Below the pieces are notes generated by a model. The model was not told the DNA's origin, made no database searches, and saw nothing but the letters and a program-made list of their open reading frames with translations. Position numbers and translations under genes: made by a program. DNA of 64,000 bases from Maniola hyperantus (lineage: Eukaryota; Arthropoda; Insecta; Lepidoptera; Nymphalidae). Positions 11,201-19,085 of this stretch are shown here, in pieces. The DNA lies in assembly GCF_902806685.2 (NCBI RefSeq), contig NC_048563.1, positions 5,136,423 through 5,200,422 of the forward strand, written 5' to 3'. Positions within the stretch are counted from its first letter, which is position 1. Each line of letters opens with the position of its first letter.

Positions 11201-13058
11201 GTACGCTAAGCACTTCGAAGCGAAACACCCGGACCAGCCTCCGCCGACACGCTCTAAGCGCAAGGCCTACAAGTACACAAGCTATAAGTCTAAAGCAAAT
11301 GATATGTGTGAAGTGTGCGGCAGATGCTTTGTGGTGAGTTTTTTAGAGTTCCGTACCTCAAAAGGAAAAAAGGAACCCTTATAGGATCACTTTGCTATCT
11401 CTCTGTACGTCTGTCCATCGTGTCTGTCAAGAGACCTATAGGGTTTTTCCCGTTGACCTAGAACCATGAAATTTGGCAGGTAGGTAGGTCTTATATCACA
11501 CGTGAAGGGAAAAACCCGAAAACCGTGAATTTGTGGTTACACCACCCAAAAAAAATTTGAATGTGTTCATGAACAAAGATAAGTATTTTGAACTTTAAAA
11601 GTAAGATTACTTTACCAAGTGGGGTGTCTTAATATAAAAGGGGTTATACATTCTATTTTATTTTATTTATACATAAGTAGACATTTTAATTTTTTTTATT
11701 GATATACCCACAAATTCAACGTTTTCGGCATTTTTTCCGTCTACTTGTGCTATAAGACGTGCCAAATTTCATGATTCTAAGTCAACGGGAAGTTCCCTAT
11801 AGTTTTTCTTGAGACAGACAGACAACGAAGTGATCCTATAAGGGTTCCCTTTTCCTTTTGAGGTACGGAGCCCTAAAACACTGAATCTCTCACAGGGCCC
11901 CCTGAATCTGCGAGAACACATGCAGCAACATAGCCTAACATGGCATATTATGCTGAAACATACAGATGATTGCTGTCTGTATGTCTGTCTGTCTGTCAAG
12001 AAACCTACAGGGTACTTCCCGTTGACCTAGAAATCTTGAAATTCGGCAAGTAGATACGTCTTATAGCACAAGTAGAGGAAAAAATGCCGAAACCCATGGC
12101 TTTGTTGACAGACAGATGAAGTGATCCTATAAGGGTTCCCTTTTCCCTTTGAGGTACGGAGCCCTAAAACACTGAATCTCTCACAGGGCCCCCTTAATCT
12201 CCGAGAACACATGCAGCAACATACGGGCGTGATGATGTACCAGTGTGACATATGTGATAAGACGTTCATGAAGAAACCTAGCCTGAGAGGACATATTATG
12301 CTGAAACATACAGATCCCACAAGCAAACATACAGACAAATTCCAGTGCCGCGTGTGCTGTAAGGTGATCTCCACATTTGGCAACCTGCAGCGACACATGG
12401 TGGTGAGTGGTCATTCATCCTCGCCCAGCCGTACTACACTGCTAATATTATAAACTAGATGATGCCCGCGACTTGGTTCGCGTGGATTTAGGTTTTTGAA
12501 AATCCCGTGGAAACTCCTTGATTTTCCGCGTTAAAAAGTCTAGAAAGCCTATGTCCTTCCCCGGGATGCAAGCTATCTCTGTACCAAATTTCATCAAAAT
12601 CGGTTGAACGGATGGGCCGTGAAAAGCTAGCAGACAGACAGACAGACAGACAACAAAGTGATCCTATAACACCTTTACTTAGATTAGTTTTTTAAATTGT
12701 TAGCTCCATTTTTTTACATTTATATTATATTCTAATCAATTCTAATATTAATTTAATCCGCTTCATACTGTGTATATTGTTATGGGTTGTATTTTCATTG
12801 CCTGAAATAAAAAATTATTTATTATTATTTGTAAGGGTTCCGTTTTTCCTTTTGAGGTACGGAACCCTAAAAAAGAAAAGAAAAATATTTCAGGTACATC
12901 AAGCCGTGCGGCCCTCTTATCAATGCAACGTGTGTGGCAAATCCTTCACAACCAATGCCGCCATGCAGAGCCACGTGGCCCACGTGCACCACCACGTGCC
13001 GTGGCCCAAGAGGGTCAACAGGAAACGAACCAGAGCCAAGCAGAATAGAATAGAATAG
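2176..13058 (+). CDS. ZAD and C2H2 zinc-finger protein, eight exons, 5' end missing
   Basis: Seen: exons 2176-2298, 2884-3846, 4382-4587, 8826-8961, 10230-10385, 11172-11333, 12187-12402 and 12894-13058 join in frame (phases 0,0,2,0,0,0,0) into about 708 residues. Exon one carries the second half of a ZAD domain (FCTEC then FRSKC). Next comes a long acidic Asp/Asn-rich linker, then 11 C2H2 fingers. Two fingers exist only after splicing: CREHSRL across 4587/8826 and DCAL|CDIKLKGF across 10385/11172, which supports the model. Family knowledge: ZAD-C2H2 proteins are insect nuclear DNA-binding factors that dimerise through ZAD; the target here is unknown. The first half of ZAD and the start codon were not found upstream and may lie outside the window. 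Odd: the last codons and stop come from a LINE tail, and the introns carry an antisense LINE, an intron array and a decayed exon copy. The exon structure is firm; the donor at 2298 (GTACGA) is weak. Confidence 0.9.
2299..2883 (+). repeat. Zinc-finger intron: Helitron tip and 29-30 bp minisatellite
   Basis: From about 2565 to 2850 a unit of the form CGCCGAAGGTAGCCGAAGAC plus GGTTTTTT or GGTTATTTT repeats about nine times with few changes. A Helitron-like tip (ACTAGCTGATCCGCGCGGC) lies at 2319. The minisatellite ends about 35 bases before the acceptor of the acidic exon. Confidence 0.85.
2884..3846 (+). CDS. Zinc-finger gene exon: acidic linker and first C2H2 finger
   Basis: Open for 321 codons between a TTTTTTAG acceptor and a GTGAGT donor. 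Very rich in Asp, Asn, Ile and Lys. It holds a near-exact tandem repeat of about 20 residues (TDVYLIDTTDCNTQEND type, near 2977-3090) and ends with the finger FICSVCFKGF...HMLRH. Confidence 0.9.
4016..4372 (-). mobile_element. CCGGCCAAGTGCGAG-type repeat, reverse, ending beside a splice acceptor
   Basis: Runs from GGGTTCCGTACCTTAAAAGG through a GTCTGTCTGTCTGTCGG stretch, GTGGGGTATCATATGAAAGG and AAAATGTCGATAAAAA. The acceptor of the exon at 4382 follows within about ten bases. Confidence 0.8.
4382..4587 (+). CDS. Zinc-finger gene exon: fingers 2 and 3 and first half of finger 4
   Basis: Acceptor CTGTTTCAG, donor GTAAGT. Encodes CSICRIRV...HEYIH, FRCRKCPFQT...HRRSH and the KCSKC knuckle of the next finger. 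A reverse-oriented CCGGCCAAGTGCGAG-type repeat ends only a few bases upstream of the acceptor. Confidence 0.88.
4690..7396 (-). mobile_element. 5'-truncated non-LTR retrotransposon (LINE) in a zinc-finger gene intron
   Basis: Antisense to the host gene between exons 4587 and 8826. The 3' end is an AT-rich TTATTTATTTATT tract (plus strand) near 4700-4730. The 5' junction near 7396 shows three tandem AACCTTA heptamers, possible filler from target-primed reverse transcription. Most of the endonuclease N terminus and all of ORF1 are missing. Confidence 0.85.
4901..7378 (-). CDS. LINE ORF2: APE-type endonuclease (partial) and reverse transcriptase
   Basis: Seen: 825 residues without a stop or frameshift. 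Endonuclease motifs GDFNAD (near residue 42), SWLDH (near 90) and SDHYPL (near 114) are present, but roughly the first 70 residues expected of this domain are absent. The RT domain follows: GKSPGHDGLS, NYRPISL, LDLSKAFD (first Asp), RQGGLTSP and the YADDMVLL catalytic box. The C terminus has the usual region after the thumb. Family knowledge: such proteins nick DNA and copy their own RNA into the site. Clade not assigned from sequence alone. The intact frame suggests a recent insertion, but loss of the 5' end makes this copy unlikely to move by itself. The Met used as start is just the first one inside the truncated frame. Confidence 0.9.
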   Translation of the reverse strand: MMCVYMPTNSIDNLEEFTNCLSAVSAIIDEHGIESVFVLGDFNADPGKLFYNELMNICNEQQWSCLDVDTMGLDSNTFTFISDVHGTTSWLDHCIATRSAKQSVISVDVKYNTSWSDHYPLVIECNLKLLTPTVPHKIINLNKDIIWGVRNKEQVDVYTKECNKRLKLIDFPSDCINCADSFCNSHDHRRVLDELYSDIVAALSDSAVVSRGGARKVGRGARIVVGWNKHVSDAHRVARSSFKEWVMCGRPKSGPLYRDMCESRRLFKSRLKWCQDHQEQIKMDALAEKHCKGDFRGFWKDTSKENIRPGLPVSIDGMSDPRDIANIFKTHFSVKSPLGPAMGVLDAEMNRQVVGTSFLAKDVYRSITQISRGKSPGHDGLSIEHLQHAGSHICRVLAMFYSLCVSHSYLPHNLMKTVIVPIVKNKTGDLADKSNYRPISLATVMAKVFDGLLNAQLNKYVALHDNQFGFRPQLSTESAILCLKHTVKYYTDRKTPVYACFLDLSKAFDMVAYDLLWEKLKRVELPHELINMFQYWYAHQSNSVRWAGAMSDSYQLECGVRQGGLTSPTLFNLYMDELIVALSKQRVGCHVDGVCVNNLSYADDMVLLSASICGLRRLVQTCEEYAGRHGLKYNVAKSKCMVFEAAGTKRPQNVPPVVLSGVSLDTMEQFRYLGHVITTDLKDDADVERERRALSIRANMIARRFARCSTGVKVTLFRAYCTSLYTCSLWVNYTKKRYSDLRVLYNNAFRMLMGLPRFCSASGMFADARIDCFYTNVRKRCASLVRRVRESPNTILQMIAARLDCPYLRHCCERHVPVPMPERRY
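7766..8808. repeat. Inverted-repeat element enclosing LINE tails, in a zinc-finger intron
   Basis: CAATGAGGAAGTTTCCAGG near 7768 is matched in reverse complement near 8785-8808. A second pair (AAAATTTTCATAGATGGC with CGCCATCTATGAAAATTTTA, 7798 and 8082) forms an inner fold. The outer end lies about 17 bases before the exon at 8826. Confidence 0.55.
8136..8640 (-). mobile_element. Two adjacent LINE 3' ends
   Basis: 8136-8225 is a (GAATA)n-tailed LINE end. 8228-8640 is another LINE end that on the minus strand encodes the FYNKLPEDILEMS-type C terminus, as at 1483-1815. Confidence 0.7.
8826..8961 (+). CDS. Zinc-finger gene exon: second half of finger 4, and finger 5
   Basis: Acceptor ATGTTACAG in phase 2 completes CREHSRLMVHKRVKH; then FACPHCGYSL...HFTKKH. 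Donor GTTGGA is non-consensus, but the phase fits the next exon. One end of an inverted-repeat element lies about 17 bases upstream. Confidence 0.85.
8962..10229 (+). other. Zinc-finger intron: AT-rich sequence plus one interspersed repeat
   Basis: AT-rich spacer to about 9440 with a short inverted repeat at 9347-9390 (AGTCTGAAGC with GCTTCAGACT). A forward CCGGCCAAGTGCGAG-type repeat follows at 9458-9840. No extra exon seen. Confidence 0.6.
9458..9840 (+). mobile_element. CCGGCCAAGTGCGAG-type repeat, forward copy
   Basis: Starts AAAACCGGCCAAGTGCGAGT. Contains TTTCATCGACATTTTGCACG and CATATGATACCCCACTTG and ends near CCTATAAGGGTTCCGTT. Confidence 0.8.
10230..10385 (+). CDS. Zinc-finger gene exon: finger 6 and knuckle of finger 7
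   Basis: Acceptor TTTTTACAG, donor GTAAGT. Encodes LCEPCNIRFASERAYTLHMK with a long H-x6-H spacing and ends IDCAL. The second Cys of finger 7 is supplied by the exon at 11172, so the repeat array between must be spliced out. Confidence 0.88.
10386..11171 (+). repeat. Five head-to-tail copies of an intron, with hybrid pseudo-splice junctions
   Basis: Each unit of 155-165 bases runs from a donor-like GTAAGTGATGTTGCTGAACA to TTCTTCCGTATTTTTTGCAG. Units meet at TGTGGTACTT, a hybrid of the first bases of the downstream exon (TGTG) and the last of the upstream exon (ACTT). The acceptor AG survives at 10531 and 10695 but is AC at the next two junctions (near 10857 and 11012). Only the outermost donor (10386) and acceptor (11171) give an intact finger. 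Confidence 0.9.
11172..11333 (+). CDS. Zinc-finger gene exon: finger 7 and start of finger 8
   Basis: Starts with TGT (Cys) directly after TTTTTTGCAG. Encodes CDIKLKGFKLYAKHFEAKH and MCEVCGRCFV; donor GTGAGT. A reverse CCGGCCAAGTGCGAG-type repeat begins within ten bases of the donor. Confidence 0.9.
11340..11690 (-). mobile_element. CCGGCCAAGTGCGAG-type repeat, reverse, starting beside a splice donor
   Basis: Begins GAGTTCCGTACCTCAAAAGG within ten bases of the donor at 11334 and runs through AACCGTGAATTTGTGGTTAC to GTGGGGTGTC. Confidence 0.75.
11818..11965 (+). pseudogene. Decayed partial copy of the zinc-finger exon at 12187
   Basis: Near-identical to 12118-12266: same repeat tail, same CTCTCACAG acceptor, then GGCCCCCTGAATCTGCGAGA. 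After CAGCAACATA the copy jumps to GCATATTATGCTGAAACATA, losing the middle of finger 9, and has no donor. Not usable as an exon. Confidence 0.8.
12187..12402 (+). CDS. Zinc-finger gene exon: rest of finger 8, fingers 9 and 10
   Basis: Acceptor CTCTCACAG. Encodes GPLNLREHMQQHTG, YQCDICDKTF...HIMLKH and FQCRVCCKVI...LQRHMV, with donor GTGAGT. Intact version of the sequence duplicated and deleted at 11897. Confidence 0.9.
12455..12672 (-). mobile_element. Lep1-like Helitron, reverse copy
   Basis: Starts at the CTAG end (ACTAGATGATGCCCGCGAC) and runs through CCTTCCCCGGGATGCAAGC and CAAAATCGGTTGAACGG to GCTAGCAGACAGACAGAC. It then joins a CCGGCCAAGTGCGAG-type remnant. The CTRR-type end fits Helitrons. 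Confidence 0.75.
12894..13058 (+). CDS. Zinc-finger gene terminal exon: finger 11 and basic tail
   Basis: Acceptor TATTTCAG in phase 0. Completes the previous finger with VHQ, then YQCNVCGKSF...HVAHVHHH and a basic tail. The final NRIE and the TAG stop are read from the (GAATA)n end of a LINE fragment, so the native C terminus was replaced or extended. Confidence 0.88.
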   Translation, partial: VHQAVRPSYQCNVCGKSFTTNAAMQSHVAHVHHHVPWPKRVNRKRTRAKQNRIE

Positions 13059-13320
13059 AATAGAATAGAATGTTTTAGAATAGAATGTTTTTTATTCATG
13101 TAAACTTTTTACAAGTGCTTATGAATAGTCAGGTAGTTTTAATTTACCATTGGTTCGGAATGCCGTTCCTACCGAGAAGAACCAGCAAGAAACTCGGCGA
13201 TTGCTCTTTTTAATTTTTCAATTTACAATGTTATTATACCGTACTATACAAGCCATTGCAGCCCCATGCATTGCTGGAGCGAGTCAAATCCAAGCAGAGG
13301 CGCAGTTCAGACATAGAAAA
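13040..13320 (-). mobile_element. LINE 3' end that supplies the zinc-finger stop codon
   Basis: Antisense LINE tail starting with (GAATA)n, then TTTTTATTCATGTAAAC, GGTTCGGAATGCCGTTCC and GCATTGCTGGAGCGAGTC. Other copies: 16405-16655, 24150-24375, 28530-28720. Confidence 0.8.
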
Positions 13321-13374
13321 CTAACTAACATATGCATGCAATCACACACTCCCACTTACACACACTCATACAAC

Positions 13375-13420
13375 AACACACACACACACACACACACACA
13401 CAATCACACACACACACTGT
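13375..13420. repeat. CA dinucleotide microsatellite
   Basis: ACACACAC runs with two ATCACAC interruptions, directly downstream of the LINE tail. Confidence 0.85.
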
Positions 13421-13605
13421 TGTAATTTTATTATTGTATATACATTTATTCTAAATCTATTCTGTTAAAATAGTTTTCATTATAATTTTAAGTAATCTCT
13501 TGTGGCCTTCTGTTAAAACTAGATTTAGATTTAAATAATAATTATATAATTCCGCTGTTGATTACTTTCAAATAAACAAAATAAACTATTACCACGTAAA
13601 GCTGT

Positions 13606-13925
13606 GATAGCCTAGTGGTTAGGACGTCCGCCTTCTAATCGGGGGTCGGGGGTTCGATCCCGGGCACGCACCTCTAACTTTTCTGAGTTATGTGCGTTTT
13701 AATTAATTAAATATCACTTGCTTTAACGGTGAAGGAAAACATCGTGAGGAAACCTGCATGCCTGAGAGTTCTCCATAATGTTCTCAATGGCGTGTGAAGC
13801 CTACCAATCCGCACATGGCCAGCGTGGTAGACTATGGCCAAAACCCTTCTTACTCTGAGAGGAGACCCGTGCTCTGTAGTGAGCCGGTGATGGGTTGATC
13901 ATGATGATGATGATGACGTAAAGAT
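13606..13925 (+). mobile_element. tRNA-derived SINE (TAGCCTAGTGG head)
   Basis: The head resembles a tRNA: an A-box-like TAGCCTAGTGGTTAGGACG and a B-box-like GGGTTCGATCC 40 bases later. The body has AACGGTGAAGGAAAACATCG and CACATGGCCAGCGTGGTAGA and ends in ATGATGATGATG. No proper cloverleaf continues past the B box, so it is not a tRNA gene. Further copies: 47533 and 56342. Confidence 0.85.
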
Positions 13926-13984
13926 GTGACACTCACTTCCCCCGGCAATTTATTGTTTCAAATACACACACAAACACACACGGT

Positions 13985-14660
13985 ATAAACGCGTAGATAG
14001 AATAATAGGTAGAGGTAAGTGCGTATGAGATAGCGATAGCACGACGTAACGATGAATAACACGACAATTACCATTGTTTAGTAGTCATGGCCCCGATTCT
14101 CTAGTCTCTCTCTAAACTAAATTTAAAATATCTGCATCCTTTTCTTTTTACTAATGCTAAAAAAGGAACGGAACATGACTTTCACATTTAAAGACTCTAA
14201 ATTTTAGTGCACAATACAAATTTAAACAGTAGGTTCGCGAGTGCGTGCTAAAATCACGGGTTTTACCATCTAACAATTAAATTTAGAAATGTCAAACTGC
14301 TTCTGTCCTTTTCATATTACAATAGTAAGAAGAGGGTGCGAATACTCTAAAATTAGGTTGTGCTTAGAATCGGTGCCAATATTTGTATTAACCGATCAAC
14401 AATATTTGTATTAAACGTTTTTTATGTGAAAACAAGTAAATAACTCATGAGAAATACAATTACGCCACGAATTCTCAAAAGTTTGTTTTGCAACTTCTTG
14501 TATGTATTCTTGAAAAAAACCAGTTACACGATAAGGGACAAAATATAGGTTAGCTGCGTCTCTGTTTATTACATTAGTAACTTTATCTGTGCTCTCTTTT
14601 TAGTGCGAATGAGAAAGCAAACGTTCCTGCATCTACCTTTATTACTCTATCTACGAGTCC
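13985..14660. mobile_element. Inverted-repeat element with a nested smaller one
   Basis: Ends CGTAGATAGAATAATAGGTA and TACCTTTATTACTCTATCTA are imperfect inverted repeats. An inverted relative lies at 41925-42480. Inside, 14087-14390 is a second element (AAACTAAATTTAAAATATCT to ACTCTAAAATTAGG). No ORF of note. Confidence 0.6.
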
Positions 14661-14769
14661 TCATAATTTAAAGTTGAACACTTTTGACATGACAGTTGAC
14701 ACATAGAATTAAAATGGCGCGTGAAGAGTCATTTTGTATGAACTATACCAATTTTTTAATGAAATCTCG

Positions 14770-14985
14770 CAAATTGCTAATGCTAATTTCATCGTATGAA
14801 ACTAGATGGCGCCACACGTCTGTAACATTGCGGTTCAGTTTTAGTACACAAGGAAGTGTATTAAGAATAGTTACACCATCCGTTGTTAACTCTCCATGGA
14901 AATATCCATGCAAATATCCTGCGGGAACTCTTTGATTTATTTTTGTATATCGGCTGTCCACTAAATGGAAACACCGATCGTAAAA
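14770..14985 (+). repeat. Repeat copy paired with 1080-1300
   Basis: Shares the ATTTCATCGTATGAAACTAG and GTACACAAGGAAGTGTATT segments with 1080-1300 in opposite orientation. Confidence 0.6.
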
Positions 14986-15089
14986 AGGTGATGAAGTTAT
15001 ATCGCACTAGGTGATATAAATTATATTATAGTTTGGTAAAAAAAATAGACATTTAAGGTTACATTCTTTCGCATAGGGCTAAGAATTGC

Positions 15090-15258
15090 TGTAAGTCCCG
15101 CTAATTGCTAATGCGCGTGGCCGCCATTTCAGTGACGTCAGCGCTAGACTGAAATTTAGACCAGATGGTATATTTTTATTTCGGCTGACATCAAAATGAC
15201 GTCATTTCGATGTTCATGAGACATGGTTCCAGCGCAATAGCAATTTGCGTGACTTATA
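15090..15258. mobile_element. Small inverted-repeat element (AAGTCCCGCTAATTGC ends)
   Basis: The left end, AAGTCCCGCTAATTGCTAAT, and right end, AATAGCAATTTGCGTGACTT, are imperfect inverted repeats. A relative at 25008-25232 carries its own insertion near 25090-25150. Confidence 0.65.
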
Positions 15259-15591
15259 CTAGGGACTAGGTATCACTATTTGGAAAGAAGTGAAAACGTA
15301 CAGTGCGACAAGGCTATCTTGGCGCGTGGCGAAAATTAGAACTAACGTTGCCGTCAAGTGTCCCCTTTGTTCTTGTTTGAATATATATTCGCCCTTGTTA
15401 AATAAAAATTGCAGTTATATACCACAGCGCTTACCACTGCGCCAGGGAGGAAGGTAAGGTTTAAAATAAAACAAAAACACAATATTTTCTATAATATACA
15501 TTTATTTCCTTATCTAAATGAGAAACAATGGTTGACATTATTGCCAAATGGCCATTTACAACTTTGCAGAATTGAATTTTTTTAAATAATC

Positions 15592-15795
15592 CATACTAAT
15601 TATTATAAATGCGAAAGTGTCTGTCTGTCTGTCTGCTAGCCTTTCACGGCCCATCCGTTTAACCGATTTTGACGAAATTTGGCACGAAGACAGCTTGCAT
15701 CCCGGGAAAGGACATAGGCTACTTTTGATCCCGGAAAATCAGAATTCCCACGGGATTTTTAATAACCTAAATCATCATCATCATCTAGTTGTTTT
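15592..15795 (+). mobile_element. Lep1-like Helitron
   Basis: Starts CCATACTAATTATTATAAAT, then (GTCT)n, TTTCACGGCCCATCCG and CCCGGGAAAGGACATAGGC, and ends ATCATCATCATCATCTAG after an internal deletion that removed the usual CACGCGGACGAAGTCGCGG. Confidence 0.8.
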
Positions 15796-15930
15796 ATACA
15801 AATAACGCTCTATAGATCTAGACGTTAGACTTCCACTTAATTAAGTAATTCAGATTTTTCACCCAAGTAACGCCGGGGCGAATCAGCTAAACAAAAAAAA
15901 GTAAATCTTACAAAACTTAAAGAAAATTAA

Positions 15931-16331
15931 AGGTTCGTACGCACCTGAGCGGCGCGGCGCGGCGCTTCAGCGAGCTGCACGTCGCGGCACAGAGCGTCAA
16001 AATATCATTTCTATCATTTTGTATGGCGCATATCGCACTAGAGCGGCGCTGCACAGCGCTTCACCGCGCGTTGCCGCGCGGCACGGCTGGAGAGAATATT
16101 TTGAAGCGCAGCGAAGCGACGCGCAGTGCAGTGACGCTAGTGCGACATAGCCAGCGGCGCGGCACGGCGCTTCGCGCTCGTACGCGAACGGGTATAAAAG
16201 TGACGCGCAAGTGACGCGAGGTGCCGCGTACTGAAGTTGTAGTGCGGTAGGCACCGTCGAGCGGCCTGAGGTGACGCGTTCTGCAGTCGGACTGAAGCGC
16301 CGCGCCGCGCCGCTCAGGTGCGTACGAACCT
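15931..16331. mobile_element. 401 bp inverted-repeat element, perfect 40 bp ends, TTAA target duplication
   Basis: The left end AGGTTCGTACGCACCTGAGC and its continuation to TTCAG are matched exactly in reverse complement at the right end. TTAA flanks both sides (15927-15930, 16332-16335). The duplicate locus near 24063 has a single TTAA and no element, which is an empty site. The interior is GC-rich with no transposase. TTAA suggests piggyBac-type mobilisation; because the junction is itself palindromic, a TA target is also possible. Confidence 0.9.
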
Positions 16332-16374
16332 TTAATCAACACTTATTATTAAGGTAAATCCCACACGAGCTATA

Positions 16375-17183
16375 TAGTACATTCAATATTAACTGGCGTG
16401 TTTCCACTTGAGACCGTAAATGATAGGAAAGCTTGGATTTGACTCGCTCCAGCAATGCACGGGGCTGCAATTGCTTGTACAGTATGGTATAATAGTATTG
16501 TAAATTGATCACTTGAAAAGAGCAACCGCCGAGTTTCTTGCTGGTTCGTCTCGGTAGGAACGGCATTCCGAACCATTGGTAAATTAAACTAGTTAACGAT
16601 TCAAAAGCACTTGTAATAAGTCTACTTGAATAAAAATATATTCTATTCTATTCTCTACCATCATTAGCAATAGCAATAGGATTAAGACTGAGATCTATAC
16701 AGCGGGCTCAGACTTTAGACAGGGTAAAAACGAGACAGAGCTATATCTCTCACATAAATCTGTCTCGTTTTAACTCAATCTTAAGTCTGAGCAAAGTCAA
16801 AGTGAGCTTCTATATTATGTGTATTCAAAAGTATCAACCCATGGTTTGCAACCATCGATATAAATGACAAGATATGATCAAGCGAACAAAAATTTTCACG
16901 GTTTTAGCACCAAATAAATCAGCGCCACCTCTTAGATACTAATGAACGACCCGTTTGAAATCCAGACGTCACTGAGGTTGCATTGGTGCTAAAGCACCAC
17001 TGAGTGCCATTTTGTTTGTTCAATGGCCCTGTCCCGAAGTAATATTATATAAGGTTATGTTTGCAACAAAATATATAAGGTTGAACCGGCTCCTTTAAAA
17101 ATGAATGGGCTCTTTGAGTGTTTATTACGCCTATTGATGACGTTCAAGTGGAAACACGCCAGTTAATATTGAATGCACTATAT
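16375..17183. mobile_element. Inverted-repeat element holding a LINE tail
   Basis: Ends TTAACTGGCGTGTTTCCACT and AGTGGAAACACGCCAGTTAA are inverted repeats flanked by TATA-rich sequence. A LINE 3' end (16405-16655) sits just inside. The paired copy is 24108-24890. Confidence 0.75.
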
Positions 17184-17719
17184 ACACAAATCAAAGTGTG
17201 GATGGATTCACATTTAGTTTTAGGTGAACGTCAGGATGGCTGGACCACCACAGAATTTGGAAGTTTAAGCCATGCCAGGATTTAGTACCTATTTGGTACT
17301 ATTTGGTACCTGAGATCAAATAATTAGTACCTCGATAAATAGGGAGAAATTTTATAATCAAAGTGGTCAGCCATTCTGACCGTCAGGATGGCTGGACCAA
17401 GTCGGTTTTACTAAGTTGGCGGCGTTAAAGTTAATATGTTTTATCGTAAGGATTTAGTACCTAGTTAGTACTTAAATATAAACACTTTTATTTATTTATT
17501 TGATACACAAAAAAAAAGTTATAACCAAAATCAGTTTTGTATGGGAATAGGACCATGTCAGTTTTTCTCAGTTAAAGGCGTCATAATGAATTAATTTTTT
17601 CGCAGAGATTTAGGTCCTAATTAGTACCTAAACATAAATAGTTTTTTTAGATTTTTCGGACAAACCAAAAAAATACTCCAAGAATTGTACAGGAGTAGTA
17701 GGTAGCTACTCTACTATAC

Positions 17720-18480
17720 ATGGGGCCAAGTCAGTAGGATGGGTAACCGACTTTAGAGGTCCAATTTGGTCTTTACATTTAATCCGTGCCTCGGAGAGCA
17801 CGTTAAGCCGTCGCCATCGGTCCCGGTTATTATCACTAACATTTGACAATATAACTGTAAAACCTAATAATCGAAATTTCATTCCCGTAGTGAGTTGTAT
17901 GCAGAAGAATAATGTTGTTGGATGCAAAAGAATTGTTGTATGGTGAGGTAACCCACCGCATTAGTATCCCAAGAGAACTTCAGCCATTATATGATTTATG
18001 GAAAGGAGTCACGACCCTTAGCAATGAGAATTAACGACTATAAGAAGAACCTTTATAAAAACAAAGAAACAGCAGAATAAGCCAGTACCAGCCAGAATAA
18101 GCAAGGCCAGTAACTCAGTAGTGGGTCGGCGGCGGTGTGTTGATGATGATTATCTACCTACCTGCGTCGCGGAGACCAATCCCTAATCTAAGACTACTTA
18201 TAATTATGAAAATAAATCATAAGGACAGACATATTTTTTTTTAAATCAGACTTACATACTAAATTAGATCTTAAATCAATAGTTACCTAACTTACAGACT
18301 TTACTTAACTTTCAGACTTAAGTACATAATAAAGTTAAATCTAAAATTAATAAGTACTTAACTTTCACCACATCTAGGTACCCTTTTGGCACTTAAATTA
18401 GGACTTTGATTGCTGGGTGACTAGTCGACCGTGCGTAATGGGTCTAAGCGAAAACTATCATATAGATTAGGTGTTATTTA
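17720..18480. other. Interior of the foldback-like element, no gene recognised
   Basis: 17740-18160 looks like an interspersed repeat (GCCGTCGCCATCGGTCCCGG, then an AAGGAGTCACGACCC stretch). 18180-18480 is AT-rich without open frames of note. Confidence 0.45.
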
Positions 18481-18865
18481 ATGCATATTCCTTTTCAAAA
18501 ATTTAAAAATAAAACATGTCAGTACGTGGTAGAATTGGCGCGATTGAGTATTATATTTAAGTGTTTGCGTTTTCTTAAAACCGATCTAGTGCGAGTCGGA
18601 CTCGCACGCGACGGGTTCTGTACCATCGTACAAGATAATATAACACTTTTATGTGCAATACTGAAAGTTAATGACGGGTGGCGCCATCTACATTTGATTT
18701 AGTAAACTAATTATTTGTTCTTGAGTCTTGACACGTTCTTCCACTTCCTTAACACACTTCCCCGCTCCACACCCGGGCAAGGAGGCCATGCCTCGAGGCC
18801 CGTACCCCCATATTGACCTAAGTCAAACGGAGAAGACCCCGCTGCTGTTGAAGGTCATCTAAATA

Positions 18866-19080
18866 TATAAAAGGAAAAGGTGACTGACTGACTGACTGAT
18901 CTATCAACGCACAGCTCAAACTACTGGACAGGACGGGCTGAAATTTGGCATGCAGATAGCCTATTATGACGTAGGCATCCGCTAAGAAAGGATTTTTGAA
19001 AATTCAACCCCTAAGGGAGTGAAATAGGGGTTTGAAATTTGTATAGTCCACGCGGACGGTCGCGAGCATAAGCTAATTTT
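18866..19080 (+). mobile_element. Helitron-like repeat (GACTGACTGACTGATC type)
   Basis: Starts TATATAAAAGGAAAAGGTGA, has CTATCAACGCACAGCTCAAA and CAACCCCTAAGGGAGTGAAA, and ends near GCGAGCATAAGCTAA. Same family: 31105, 36463, 40777, 61378 and, reversed, 47262 and 49243. Confidence 0.75.
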
Positions 19081-19085
19081 ATATT

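Larger units (their letters stand above)
15370..17223 (+). repeat. Direct duplicate of 22878-24935 (upstream copy)
   Basis: Both copies start TTGTTCTTGTTTGAATATAT, share a SINE remnant, a Lep1-like copy, the GACTTCCACTTAATTAAGTA segment and an element ending in CAAGTGGAAACACGCCAG, and end ACATTTAGTTTTAGG. This copy lacks about 600 bases present near 22935-23540 and has the insertion 15931-16331. Confidence 0.85.

Noticed and set aside
11897..11965. Alternative zinc-finger exon
   Set aside because: Acceptor intact, but the finger is internally deleted, no donor follows and the frame runs into repeat sequence.
17706..17927. 73-residue minus-strand open frame in the foldback-like element
   Set aside because: No domain recognised and it overlaps an interspersed repeat; not evidence of a transposase.
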